Shown here: piece by piece, positions 15,096 to 23,315 of the stretch
How positions within the stretch are numbered: the stretch's first letter is position 1
How the letters are laid out: the number at the start of each line of letters is the position of its first letter
NCBI GenBank assembly: GCA_012034615.1
Contig: JAAUPA010000006.1
Coordinates: 1-50,621, forward strand
Direction: 5' to 3'
From: Leptolyngbyaceae cyanobacterium CSU_1_4
GTDB taxonomy: Bacteria; Cyanobacteriota; Cyanobacteriia; Elainellales; Elainellaceae
Length of the DNA: 50,621 nt
Position numbers and translations under genes: made by a program
Notes under the pieces: generated by a model
Seen by the model: the letters and a program-made list of their open reading frames with translations, nothing else
What the model was told of the DNA's origin: nothing
Databases searched by the model: none

Positions 15096-16286
15096 ATGCG
15101 CCAATCCCTACAGGCTATGACTACTGCACCCTTAACGATTCTCAGAAAAGACTATCTCACGATAGTCGAAACCCTCGTAGCTGAGGCTCAACTCTCGGTG
15201 AGCCGCGCCGTGAAATTCTGTGCGGCGAAGTTGCTCAATGTATTTGAGCGTTTGACCACCTGGAAAAAGACCGCCTATTCTCTTCCTCTGGATAGCTGCC
15301 TATTCTGGATTCCCATATTCAAGAAACCGCGACAGGAAGACACGGGGCAGCAGCTAACGCTAGAGGTGGAAGAACCCTCAAAAATGCCGCGATCGCTCTA
15401 CGACGAATTGCAGGGTGAACACTGCCGGGAATCCATCAGCAACGCCGTCCAACTCCTCCGGCGACTCGGACTGATTGACGTTCAATCCAATCCCTACAAC
15501 GGACAGGATCGAACGTACTGGTACAAGCTGTATCTCGACAAGCTACATTCACCGACCCCGCAGGATGATATGCCGAGTCTCAAGATCGATGCATCGACTT
15601 CCATGATCGATGAACCGAACTGCGATGTCGGAATATCGCGCACGATCACAGAAAGCAGATCAGACGGCTTAACAGAATCTTTCTCACAGACAACCAATGA
15701 GCCTGTTGCTGAATTAGATCATTTTGATTCCGACCCAACCGAACCCATCAGCGAAGGCTTACTCACTCCGTTGCCGACCGTTAAGGGGGATGCTCGGTTA
15801 ACCGCGCAAAATACTGGAGAGGACACTTTTTCCGCCGCCGCCGCGACCGTTGATTTTTCGCAGCAAATTAAGGCGCTAGGAATTGAACTCAACGACAATG
15901 TGCAACGCCGCATGAAAAAGTTTGGCGATCGGGTGCAGGATGCGATCGGCTACGTTGACGAACAACGGCAGGTATGGGCAGTCGGTAACCCCACCGGACT
16001 GTTTATGCGAGCGCTGAAGCGAGGCGATAAACCCTCCAGCACCTACCAGCAGCAAGCCCCCAAACCAACCTCGGCATACCATGACCCCAGCCGCTTCTGG
16101 GGATTTCTCGACAGCGCTAATGCCCGATTTAATCAGGAGGGAATTGCGCCCCTGGTGGTATGGCTAAACGGCTTGTGGCGCGAAGAAAAGGCGTACAACT
16201 TGGTGGAATATCTCCTTCGTGAAAGTGCGTGGGGTTGTCAGGCAGAAATTAACCGAGTTGAGGATGTAGTGGAGGTGGCATTTTGA
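15096..16286 (+). CDS. Replication-initiator-like winged-helix protein
   Basis: About 396 residues from the ATG at 15096; a TTG at 15063 would add eleven. The N-terminal part (MPRSLYDELQGEHCRESISN, AVQLLRRLGLIDVQSNPYNG) resembles the winged helix of phage/plasmid replication initiators. An acidic linker is followed by a C-terminal domain (QQIKALGIELNDNVQRRMKK, VWAVGNPTGLFMRALKRGDK), a form I associate with replication-type proteins of cyanobacterial mobile elements. The gene sits in the early block, where phage replication genes are expected. The start codon is uncertain because no good ribosome-binding site is seen. Confidence 0.6.
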   Translation: MRQSLQAMTTAPLTILRKDYLTIVETLVAEAQLSVSRAVKFCAAKLLNVFERLTTWKKTAYSLPLDSCLFWIPIFKKPRQEDTGQQLTLEVEEPSKMPRSLYDELQGEHCRESISNAVQLLRRLGLIDVQSNPYNGQDRTYWYKLYLDKLHSPTPQDDMPSLKIDASTSMIDEPNCDVGISRTITESRSDGLTESFSQTTNEPVAELDHFDSDPTEPISEGLLTPLPTVKGDARLTAQNTGEDTFSAAAATVDFSQQIKALGIELNDNVQRRMKKFGDRVQDAIGYVDEQRQVWAVGNPTGLFMRALKRGDKPSSTYQQQAPKPTSAYHDPSRFWGFLDSANARFNQEGIAPLVVWLNGLWREEKAYNLVEYLLRESAWGCQAEINRVEDVVEVAF

Positions 16287-16717
16287 GCAGAGCCAAAGCG
16301 ATCGCTTCACCCCCCCAAATTTCGGAAACATTACCCCCTAATCTTTCCGAAATTCCCTCACTGAGTTATCAATTTTCGGAAACATTCACCCCCAATGTTT
16401 CCGAAGACTCAGCCGATTCTTTTGACCACCTGCTGCACAGCTTGCAAACCGAGCGCGATCGTCTCCATGCCATTGCCCTCCCCGGCACCGTCCAAGCCGA
16501 ATCCAAGGGCAGCAAAACCTATTGGAAGCGGCATTGGTATGACCCTCGCAAAAAACGAGCAGTCAGCAAGTCAGTTTCTTTAGATCGGTTGGGACAGACC
16601 CGTGAATGCTGTGCGGCATGGCATCAGCAACAGGAGTTAGAACGGGCGATCGTGGCGCTGTGTAAATGGCGCGATCAGTTTGCAGTGGTGATTAACCGAG
16701 GGAGTAAAGATGACTGA
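16283..16717 (+). CDS. Small basic protein carrying two palindrome-encoded SET...NxSE motifs
   Basis: A 144-residue protein with a TTG start overlapping the previous stop and a GGAGGTGG ribosome-binding site. Residues ~12-24 and ~31-42 read ISETLPPNLSEI and FSETFTPNVSED, both encoded by copies of the family 1 palindrome. The C-terminal half is basic (ESKGSKTYWKRHWYDPRKKR) and helical, resembling small DNA-binding or recombination proteins, with no family recognised. It overlaps the next gene by 8 bp. Confidence 0.55.
   Translation: MSRAKAIASPPQISETLPPNLSEIPSLSYQFSETFTPNVSEDSADSFDHLLHSLQTERDRLHAIALPGTVQAESKGSKTYWKRHWYDPRKKRAVSKSVSLDRLGQTRECCAAWHQQQELERAIVALCKWRDQFAVVINRGSKDD
16320..16352. repeat. 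Dispersed palindrome family 1, copy B
   Basis: Arms TTTCGGAAACATT and AATCTTTCCGAAA (12 of 13 pairs) with spacer ACCCCCT, located inside the gene at 16283-16717, where it encodes SETLPPNLSE. Confidence 0.8.
16374..16406. repeat. Dispersed palindrome family 1, copy C
   Basis: Arms TTTCGGAAACATT and AATGTTTCCGAAG (12 of 13 pairs) with spacer CACCCCC, only 21 bp after copy B and in the same gene and frame, where it encodes SETFTPNVSE. Confidence 0.8.
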
Positions 16718-17006
16718 ACTGAAACCGGGTGACATGGTGGCGATCGCCGCTTATGCTGAATGGATTCGACAGGGTAGCGACTCGCTGCCTGAAGGCTGGT
16801 GGCAAACACTGCCGAAGTCTCGCCAATTCCTCCCCACAGTTCCTATCAGCCTATTGAGCCACGAACTCTTTGTAGCGTTCATGGCTGAGCATACCGTCCT
16901 GCAAATCTCGGAAGACGGTGCCAGAGCAAAAGTTCAGCACTTCAAAAATAATCGAGTTAGCGTCTTTGCGATCGAGCATTTGCAGCTATTGGAGGCAGCG
17001 CCATGA
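16710..17006 (+). CDS. Hypothetical early protein
   Basis: A 98-residue protein. Its first residues (MTELKPGDMVAIAAYAEWIR) and the end (ARAKVQHFKNNRVSVFAIEH) suggest a small beta-barrel (KOW/SH3-like) that often begins with K-P-G-D-x-V. The middle has WWQTLPKSRQFLPTVP. Start and stop overlap both neighbours (8 bp and 4 bp), so it is embedded in a tightly packed operon. No function is assigned. Confidence 0.55.
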   Translation: MTELKPGDMVAIAAYAEWIRQGSDSLPEGWWQTLPKSRQFLPTVPISLLSHELFVAFMAEHTVLQISEDGARAKVQHFKNNRVSVFAIEHLQLLEAAP

Positions 17007-17281
17007 TCCAGCTTGACCTACTCGACTACCAACCCGCCCCCGAAGAATTGGCACCGCCACCCGTGCGCGAGCCGCCCAACCCTCACCTCGTCGATTGGCT
17101 GAACGGTAGTCTTCTCTTCTACATCCGTCTGATGGGGAAATACATGGATGCAGGGATTGCAGAGCGGGATACAGGACAACCCAACGAGGAACGGCAAAAG
17201 ATGAGGCGGCACATGATTTCGCATATTTCCCTTCTAAGAGAACAGCTTTTAGAACGGCTCCGCGAATTGGAGGGTGACTGA
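17003..17281 (+). CDS. Hypothetical early protein
   Basis: A 92-residue protein with a Pro-rich N-terminus (DYQPAPEELAPPPVREPPNP) and a helical C-terminus (ERQKMRRHMISHISLLREQL, LERLRELEGD). It overlaps the previous gene by 4 bp (ATGA). No family is recognised. It probably belongs to the same transcription unit as the replication-like gene and the DUF3102 gene. Confidence 0.55.
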   Translation: MIQLDLLDYQPAPEELAPPPVREPPNPHLVDWLNGSLLFYIRLMGKYMDAGIAERDTGQPNEERQKMRRHMISHISLLREQLLERLRELEGD

Positions 17282-17331
17282 ATGCCAATGCTGCGCGATC
17301 GTTCTCTGCAAACCCATACCTCAGAAAAACT

Positions 17332-19578
17332 ATGATTGCTAAAATTCAATCCACTCAATCCACTCAACGTAGACAGCGCAAGCCAGCGGTTACCCCATCG
17401 ACATTTAAAGAGGGCGATCGGGTTGAAATTATCGTCCCGGAAGGTCGGGCACCCCTGACGCATATCCCAGAAGGCGCAGTTGGAACGGTAACTTATATCG
17501 GACGACGCACACAGATTAAAGGTTCGCTCTACATTGCGCTCGATCACCCGCCTGATAAAAACAAGCGGAACGATGTTTTGGTCGATGTTCAGCGCCTCAA
17601 GTTGTTGGTTGAACTTCCAGAGCCAGAAAAGAGACTGGATTTAGTGTCTGTTGGTGAGGGCGATCGGGTTCGCGGAAGAACCCTGAAGGGCGATCGGGTT
17701 CGCGGAAGAACCCTGAAGGGCGACGTGGTTGAGGGAGTGGTTGAGAGTTTGGGCATTAAATACGTCAAACTCACCACGGGCAAAAGCGTTTGGATCGAGT
17801 CAGTTGAGATCATTGAGAGAGCTGCGTCTCCTGTAGAGACAGATGAGATTCAGGTGGTAGCGATCGTCCCCGATCTCTTCAGAAAATTTGAAAAGCTTGT
17901 GTCCTGTGAGAAATTGATCCAAGACAAAATCAAGGGGATATTTGAGTGGGATGAGCGGGACTGGGTGGCGATCGGCTCATCTGCTGACTTCGTTGTGGCT
18001 GTCGAAGTTGTATCTCAATTGCGATGGGGAAAGCCAACCTATAGTTACCGTGATAATCCTGGGAGCTACACAGGTCAGCTTGTTAAGCACCGTCAGCGGT
18101 ATTACGTCTTAACAGACATCAAAATTAAATTTGTACCCATTGAAAATACAGTTTTATCACAACTCAAACTGCTGATAGAGAATGTGACCGATAACCTGTT
18201 TTGGATGGATGAATGCAGCTCAATATATGCCCCGGAACAGGATAATTTTGAGGCATACAAAACCTGGGAGATTCATATCGACAGAGACTTATCATCTGAA
18301 GACACTTTTGCTGGGATTGATCTAGTCCATCGAGCGTCAGGCGGCTGGTGGGGAGTCTCAAAAGCAAAGCTGGGCTGGTCAGATGAAGCCGAGGCAATCG
18401 AGTGGACGAAACAAATCATCGACCAGGTTGAAGCGATTAAAGCAAGGCTCAATGATGACTCTGAGCAAGACCCAACCCCGATCGCAGAATCCTACGATCG
18501 ACAACCCACTCAAGATGAAGTCGATGAAGCCAACTGGGGATATCAATCTGATATCAAAGAGACATCAATTCTCAGCCAACTGCTAGAAAAGCACGGGCTT
18601 GAACCCATTCAAGCCGCCTACTTTCAAGGGCACCAACCCTCTAAATATGCAGCTTTTTCAGAATGGCAACTGTTTTATGATTCCAACTTGGGTTGGATGG
18701 GATTAATCTATCAACCCTCCAACGAGGCGTGGATCAAAGATACGGAACTCAACTTTGGAGAAGCAATTATCTGGCTGCAAGCCCTCATCCCGCCCATAGA
18801 ACACGAATGGCTTGAAGCCAAAGGGCAACTCTCCCTACTATCCCAACCCAGTACCCTATCCACTCTGGAAACCGAAATCGAGCAAATTTATAGCCAAGCT
18901 CAAGAATCAGAAGAAACCGCGATTCGGGCAGGGCGATCGGCAGTGCAGCTCTACTATGAACTCGGCGGCAAGCTGCTAGAGGCTAAAGCCCAAATCAAAC
19001 ACGGGGAATGGCTCCCCTGGCTCAAAGCCCGCAACATCCCCGAACGGAAGGCACAACGGGCGATCGAAATTGTAAATAATTGGGATGTCGTTTCCAAATC
19101 CGACACCGTGACGGATTTGACCTTAAGCGATGTTTCTAAACTGCTGAAAGCATCCAAGCGTCTTAAAGCTGAGAGCGAACCCACATTGCCTCAACCTCAG
19201 AAGGATGCAGCAGCGCCGGAAATAGTGACAGCAGAGGTACACGGCTTCGCAGATACCGCTAGGGTCGCACCCTCTGCTTCTCCTCAAATTTCGGAAACAT
19301 TGGGGGTCAATGTTTCCGAAATTTCCGCCTCGTCCACTGCACCGCACCAACCCTCCGAATTAGCAGTTGAGGCACCCGTCCAACCCACCTCCGCACCCAT
19401 AGAAGTAGTTGAGGCACCTGTATTAGTAGATTCTGCCTCTTCAGACCCAGACTTTAAGTTTTCAGTTTATGGATTGGAACTGTCTGGAAATCAGCTTTTC
19501 AAACTGGAGACTCATGCCAACGAGTCGGGATTATCGATCGTGGAATACCTGATTCAGATGGTTGATAATTTGCCCTAA
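17332..19578 (+). CDS. Large multi-domain DUF3102-type DNA-binding protein
   Basis: A 748-residue protein. Residues ~22-85 form a KOW/SH3-like barrel (FKEGDRVEIIVPEGRAPL, EGAVGTVTYIG). A duplicated decapeptide GDRVRGRTLK follows at ~110-130. A long unassigned middle has aromatic segments (TFAGIDLVHRASGGWWGVSK). Residues ~505-610 resemble DUF3102, a family found in phages, plasmids and cyanobacteria (EETAIRAGRSAVQLYYELGG, HGEWLPWLKARNIPERKAQR). The C-terminal part holds an in-frame family 1 palindrome (ISETLGVNVSEI) and a family 2 palindrome. It is the largest early gene and may bind DNA in replication or partition (inference). Confidence 0.6.
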   Translation: MIAKIQSTQSTQRRQRKPAVTPSTFKEGDRVEIIVPEGRAPLTHIPEGAVGTVTYIGRRTQIKGSLYIALDHPPDKNKRNDVLVDVQRLKLLVELPEPEKRLDLVSVGEGDRVRGRTLKGDRVRGRTLKGDVVEGVVESLGIKYVKLTTGKSVWIESVEIIERAASPVETDEIQVVAIVPDLFRKFEKLVSCEKLIQDKIKGIFEWDERDWVAIGSSADFVVAVEVVSQLRWGKPTYSYRDNPGSYTGQLVKHRQRYYVLTDIKIKFVPIENTVLSQLKLLIENVTDNLFWMDECSSIYAPEQDNFEAYKTWEIHIDRDLSSEDTFAGIDLVHRASGGWWGVSKAKLGWSDEAEAIEWTKQIIDQVEAIKARLNDDSEQDPTPIAESYDRQPTQDEVDEANWGYQSDIKETSILSQLLEKHGLEPIQAAYFQGHQPSKYAAFSEWQLFYDSNLGWMGLIYQPSNEAWIKDTELNFGEAIIWLQALIPPIEHEWLEAKGQLSLLSQPSTLSTLETEIEQIYSQAQESEETAIRAGRSAVQLYYELGGKLLEAKAQIKHGEWLPWLKARNIPERKAQRAIEIVNNWDVVSKSDTVTDLTLSDVSKLLKASKRLKAESEPTLPQPQKDAAAPEIVTAEVHGFADTARVAPSASPQISETLGVNVSEISASSTAPHQPSELAVEAPVQPTSAPIEVVEAPVLVDSASSDPDFKFSVYGLELSGNQLFKLETHANESGLSIVEYLIQMVDNLP
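17661..17720 (+). repeat. Perfect 30-bp tandem duplication
   Basis: Two identical 30-bp units, 17661-17690 and 17691-17720, each starting CGATCGGGTTCGCGGAAG. They encode the same decapeptide twice and keep the frame. The identity indicates a recent duplication, or an assembly duplication. Confidence 0.85.
19095..19119. repeat. Dispersed palindrome family 2, copy 3 (intragenic)
   Basis: A 25-bp near-perfect palindrome with arms CAAATCCGACAC and GTGACGGATTTG. It is the exact reverse complement of the copy at 8850-8874 although it lies inside the DUF3102-type gene, encoding KSDTVTDL. Such identity across unrelated contexts is unexpected. Confidence 0.75.
19289..19321. repeat. Dispersed palindrome family 1, copy D
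   Basis: Perfect 13-bp arms TTTCGGAAACATT and AATGTTTCCGAAA with spacer GGGGGTC. The spacer is the reverse complement of the C-rich spacers of the other copies, so this copy lies in the opposite orientation. It is inside the DUF3102-type gene. Confidence 0.85.
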
Positions 19579-19648
19579 GTCCAGCTCCGATCATTCGCGC
19601 CTTGCTCCGATCGTTTCCCTGCCAAGTCCGCTCATTTCAGCCAAAACC

Positions 19649-20641
19649 ATGCAACCTACTAACATCCCTGAACTCCAAAAACTCCTCACCCAAGCAGACC
19701 CCCTCACCCTCTATATCAACCCTCATGAAGCATTTTGCCTCGTTGGGGTTTTACAACTGGCACTCCGTCATCCTGGGCTTCAGTCAACCAACGTTGCTGG
19801 TGTTGTGGCATTGTCATGCGCGAAACAGCTTCAGGAAAGATTGGGAGAAATTCACCCCACGATCGCCGCTGCTCTGGAAGAATGGGATGTGACGAAAAAC
19901 CAACCCAGCGGCGATACCTTCGACGATGATGAATTTGATGATGATCCGGTTGTCATGTGGGATGAAGAAGATGGACCCATCCGCGACTCAGAATTGCGGC
20001 AAATATGTGAGGACGTGGTGCAAGCCGATTTCATCTCAGCTTGGGCAATTCTCACAGCAGATGCCATTCCTTTAAAAAACATCTTTCCTAATGGGCGAGT
20101 GCCGATCGCCTCTCCCTTCACCTTCCAGCCCCAAGAATCAGCCCCACCCTGCTATCTGGTCGATGCTTCGCTGTTGAGCGAAGAACAGATCGTGGCTCTA
20201 GGAGTTTGGACGTTTGAGGTTCATCAACCCGACTGCGCTACAGCAGAGGACGGCATTGCTTACGTTCGCACGGGATTACCGCTGAAATCTGATTGGTTTG
20301 ACAATGCGATCGGCTATCGCCCAATCCCTGTAAACTATCTCCCCAATGGATTACCCTTCCAGTGGCAAAACGAAACAAGCGAGAGATTATCAGAAGCGAT
20401 TCAATACTATTTTGAACACGCACTAGACTCCGCTAAGACACAACCCACACCAGAGCAAGTTGCCCTCATTCGCGGCTTTCTATGGCATTACATCAATGAG
20501 CCTTGCTGGTACAAAATGATGGATAAAAGGTTTCAGGATGGCTTGGAAAAACTGAAGAAACAGATTCGTCGCCTTCACGAAGTGCAGGATATTTCCCGCT
20601 GTCTAGAAAGCTTTTTGGAACTCGGATTAGACCCCTTATGA
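19649..20641 (+). CDS. Hypothetical cyanobacterial/phage protein
   Basis: A 330-residue protein from the ATG at 19649 (MQPTNIPELQKLLTQADPLT); an upstream ATG at 19562 would add 29 unlikely residues. The N-terminal ~80 residues resemble a small domain found in cyanobacterial proteins (FCLVGVLQLALRHPGLQ). A very acidic stretch (DTFDDDEFDDDPVVMWDEED) links it to a mixed alpha/beta C-terminus with WHYINEPCWYKMMDKR. The function is unknown. It follows the DUF3102 gene in the same direction. Confidence 0.55.
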   Translation: MQPTNIPELQKLLTQADPLTLYINPHEAFCLVGVLQLALRHPGLQSTNVAGVVALSCAKQLQERLGEIHPTIAAALEEWDVTKNQPSGDTFDDDEFDDDPVVMWDEEDGPIRDSELRQICEDVVQADFISAWAILTADAIPLKNIFPNGRVPIASPFTFQPQESAPPCYLVDASLLSEEQIVALGVWTFEVHQPDCATAEDGIAYVRTGLPLKSDWFDNAIGYRPIPVNYLPNGLPFQWQNETSERLSEAIQYYFEHALDSAKTQPTPEQVALIRGFLWHYINEPCWYKMMDKRFQDGLEKLKKQIRRLHEVQDISRCLESFLELGLDPL

Positions 20642-20735
20642 ATTATCAAATTACTGTTCACACGTAAGAACATAAGAACATAAATTGTCCCAACCTCAAC
20701 AACACAGTACGATTCAACTAGAGCGATTCACCATC

Positions 20736-21077
20736 ATGGCAAGACCAACCCTAGAAGAACTAGAGCAACGCCTTAAATTACTGGAAGCAGACCAGGGATG
20801 GATGCGCTTGGTCTTGAAAAGCAATGGCATTGATGGACCGTGGGTGACTCCTGCCCAGGCTGGTGCAGTGCTGGGGTTGAGCCGCGATCGCCTGATGGAT
20901 GCGATCGGTAAAGCCGAAGCTCTGAGAATCGCCAAAAAACAAGGTTTTCTAACCTATGGAAAACACTACCGCAACGACCAAGACGAAAGCTCTGATAAAC
21001 CAGCTTGGAAAATAAACTTACCCGCCTTTAGTGAAGTTTGGCACGCAACCCCGCCCGATCAAAGGAAAGTAGGTTGA
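20736..21077 (+). CDS. Excisionase-like small HTH protein
   Basis: A 113-residue protein beginning with a coiled coil (LEELEQRLKLLEADQGWMRL). A winged-HTH-like segment follows (GPWVTPAQAGAVLGLSRDRL, MDAIGKAEALRIAKKQGFLT) of the type that recognises site-specific recombination DNA, ending with YGKHYRND. It converges on the integrase with 5 bp between the stops, so it is placed as the recombination directionality factor (Xis). The assignment rests on position and the HTH pattern. Confidence 0.5.
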   Translation: MARPTLEELEQRLKLLEADQGWMRLVLKSNGIDGPWVTPAQAGAVLGLSRDRLMDAIGKAEALRIAKKQGFLTYGKHYRNDQDESSDKPAWKINLPAFSEVWHATPPDQRKVG

Positions 21078-21082
21078 AAGAT

Positions 21083-22225
21083 TTACTGATCAGCCAGCTC
21101 CTCTAGCCGTCGCATCCGCTCAAACACTTCCTGATGCTGCGCCTGACTGATCGCCTGATGATAAGTCTTCGTGTGAATCTGCACACTATGCCCCGCCCAC
21201 TTCGCCCCGATCGAATCAGGAATCCCTTTCATCACTGTGCGAATACACCAGGCATGACGTAACGCTTTGGGGCTATGGGGGATCTTGATTTGTCGGAACG
21301 CCGTTGTGATTTTCTCACCCAACACGTTATTGCTCTTTCCCTCCGTGTCGATCGCTGGAAAGACCACATTCCACGGCTGAAACAGTTCTCTCCAACTCGC
21401 TGGACAAGGATAGGTCAATCGCGTCCCCGTCTTCGTCTCGTTGAACACGCGCAGCTCGTCGAGGGTTGGCAAGATGCGTTCTAGATCTAGATTGAACAAC
21501 TCAGACGGACGAATCCCATAAATCGCCATCACCCCATACGCCCACTTCCAAGCCGGACTGGTAATGTTCTTCCAAATCTCAACCACCTCATCATCAGTCG
21601 GCAAATGCTCAGGCAGAATCGGTTCCGCCTCGTACCCCCGCTTCAATTCCTTCAACTCAACCCGAAACTCATCTAATTCCGCAATGTCGATCGCCCCTTG
21701 CTTCGCCGCAAACTCTGCCAACTTGCGAAACGACATACAATACAACTCACGGTTCCTGGATGCGGCTCTAGAACGCTTCGTCAACGTATCCCTCAGCAAT
21801 TCAATGCTCAAGGGCTTATCCTGCGGCAACTTCTGAAAGTAGAGCCAATAATTCTTGTGATACGAATTTTCCTTCGTCGGGTTGCGCGCCGTCTTCTCCC
21901 AGTGCCAAGCCGTGTAGCGCTCCACCCATTCACGCACCAACTCAGGTGGTTTGTGCGCCCCTTTAAGAAAAGGCTTCCAATCAAACCGACCCCAAACAAG
22001 CTGACTGTCAATGTCTTTTGCCTTAGCGATCGCTACCTTCAGCCCTGACACCGTAGCACTGCACTCTAAAGCCAACTCCGTCCGTCCCGCCTCCCTCTCC
22101 CCCGGCTTTGGGGGAAAATGGCGCGATCGAACATAGAGCTTCCCGCCCTTCGCCCGAATCGTCAGCCGTTCAAAGCCCCGGTTTGCCTCCCGAATCCGAT
22201 CGGCAAGGTCAGATGAGTTCGCCAT
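21083..22225 (-). CDS. int: Tyrosine recombinase / phage integrase
   Basis: A 380-residue protein starting at ATG 22225 (MANSSDLADRIREANRGFER) with AAGGA just upstream. The catalytic domain shows the expected Arg (GIRPSELFNLD), the H-x-x-R box (KALRHAWCIRTVM), the GHS motif (KWAGHSVQIHT) and the nucleophile Tyr (KTYHQAIS). The N-terminal ~170 residues form an arm-binding/core-binding region. It lies 124 bp from the 3' end of tRNA-Ser and is transcribed away from it, so it most probably catalyses integration into this tRNA gene. Confidence 0.9.
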   Translation of the reverse strand: MANSSDLADRIREANRGFERLTIRAKGGKLYVRSRHFPPKPGEREAGRTELALECSATVSGLKVAIAKAKDIDSQLVWGRFDWKPFLKGAHKPPELVREWVERYTAWHWEKTARNPTKENSYHKNYWLYFQKLPQDKPLSIELLRDTLTKRSRAASRNRELYCMSFRKLAEFAAKQGAIDIAELDEFRVELKELKRGYEAEPILPEHLPTDDEVVEIWKNITSPAWKWAYGVMAIYGIRPSELFNLDLERILPTLDELRVFNETKTGTRLTYPCPASWRELFQPWNVVFPAIDTEGKSNNVLGEKITTAFRQIKIPHSPKALRHAWCIRTVMKGIPDSIGAKWAGHSVQIHTKTYHQAISQAQHQEVFERMRRLEELADQ

Positions 22226-22348
22226 ATCCTTCCCCCAAATTGCCCCCAATTGAGGTGATAACCACCCTCAATCAGCTTAAGAATACTGTTGTAGTTAAGT
22301 CAATACGCCCCCAACCATTGAGGCTGAAAGCGTTACTGGGGTTAGAAA

Positions 22349-22437
22349 CGGAGAGGGAGGGATTCGAACCCTCGGATACCCCTAAAGGCATCAACAGATT
22401 AGCAATCTGCCGCTTTCGACCACTCAGCCACCTCTCC
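22349..22437 (-). tRNA. tRNA-Ser (anticodon GCU)
   Basis: On the minus strand the acceptor arms GGAGAGG and CCTCTCC pair over seven bases with discriminator G. The anticodon arm reads CAGATTGCTAATCTG with GCT in the loop, a long variable arm follows, and the T-arm GAGGGTTCGAATCCCTC is canonical. This is a class II tRNA, and no CCA is encoded. Its 3' end borders the prophage, so it serves as the likely attachment site and remains intact after integration. Confidence 0.95.
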
Positions 22438-22628
22438 AGAGGTTTGAGCTTACTAATAATAGCAGATCTTATAAGTTTGTAGCTTAGATTTTAATTTTTT
22501 AGTCGATCGATTTACAGTAAGCGGCTGGGGTTTGGATTAGGCAGCTATATCTAGCCCAATCTCCCTTGCCGACTTTCACCTGTGCTACCATCATTATCAA
22601 TCTCACTACCTACTATATATTCAGCCAA

Positions 22629-23126
22629 ATGGCAAAGGTTCTGGTGTTGAACGCCTCTTACGAACCACTCAACATTACAAGCTGGAGGCGAGCGGTTGTA
22701 TTGTTGATTAAGGGAAAAGCCGAGCAGGTCGAGCATAATGGCAAGCTAGTGTACTCTGAGCTGCCCCTCCCTACTGTAATTCGGCTGCGTCACTATGTGC
22801 GGGTTCCCTACAAAGAAATTCCGCTAACCCGCCGGAATATCCTCCATCGTGATGGTCATTCTTGTCAATACTGTGGCTACTTTGGAGATGATTTGACTTT
22901 AGACCATGTGATTCCCCGATCGCGCGGGGGAGGTGAGACTTGGGAGAATATCGCGACCGCCTGTGTGCGCTGCAACGTCAAGAAAGGCAGTCGTACTCCT
23001 AAGGAAGCCAATATGCCCTTACGTACGCCTCCTCACCGCCCTTATAGTGGTTTGTACTTTGAAGTGGCAAAGCACGTTAAAAGCGGTGTTCACAAAGAAT
23101 GGCAAAAGTATGTGATCGGGACTTGA
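22629..23126 (+). CDS. HNH endonuclease family protein
   Basis: A 165-residue protein beginning at ATG 22629 (MAKVLVLNASYEPLNITSWR), a family conserved across cyanobacteria. The HNH core is seen at residues ~78-125: C-x-x-C (CQYCGYFGDDL), the catalytic LTLDHVIPRSRGG and the second C-x-x-C (CVRCNVKKGS), giving a zinc-stabilised beta-beta-alpha metal nuclease fold. The biological target is unknown. It is separated from the prophage by the tRNA. Confidence 0.85.
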   Translation: MAKVLVLNASYEPLNITSWRRAVVLLIKGKAEQVEHNGKLVYSELPLPTVIRLRHYVRVPYKEIPLTRRNILHRDGHSCQYCGYFGDDLTLDHVIPRSRGGGETWENIATACVRCNVKKGSRTPKEANMPLRTPPHRPYSGLYFEVAKHVKSGVHKEWQKYVIGT

Positions 23127-23315
23127 GCCTGAGCGCGATCGCCTGAGCTGTTTCCTCAGCGAGTTTTGTCATTCGGATTTCCCCCCTCCGAATCATGTTT
23201 ATTCTTAAGTTTTTTGCGAAGATCAAGATACTGATCTACTGAGCTTATTCTGTACGCTGGTCTGAAATAAGATTTAACCGGGATAATGACTCAGTTTCTC
23301 GATTAAGACAATAAT

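Larger units (their letters stand above)
1..22349. mobile_element. Prophage / integrated phage-like element (left end outside window)
   Basis: Tail hub, tail fibre, fibre-assembly-like and cell-wall hydrolase genes occupy the left part. Regulators, a nuclease, a replication-initiator-like gene, an excisionase-like gene and a tyrosine integrase follow towards the right. The integrase sits immediately beside the 3' end of a tRNA-Ser gene, the usual arrangement for phage integration at tRNA genes. To the right of the tRNA only housekeeping genes are found. No capsid, portal or terminase gene is visible, so either they lie left of the window or the element is defective. Two families of dispersed palindromes are confined to this stretch. 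Confidence 0.85.
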
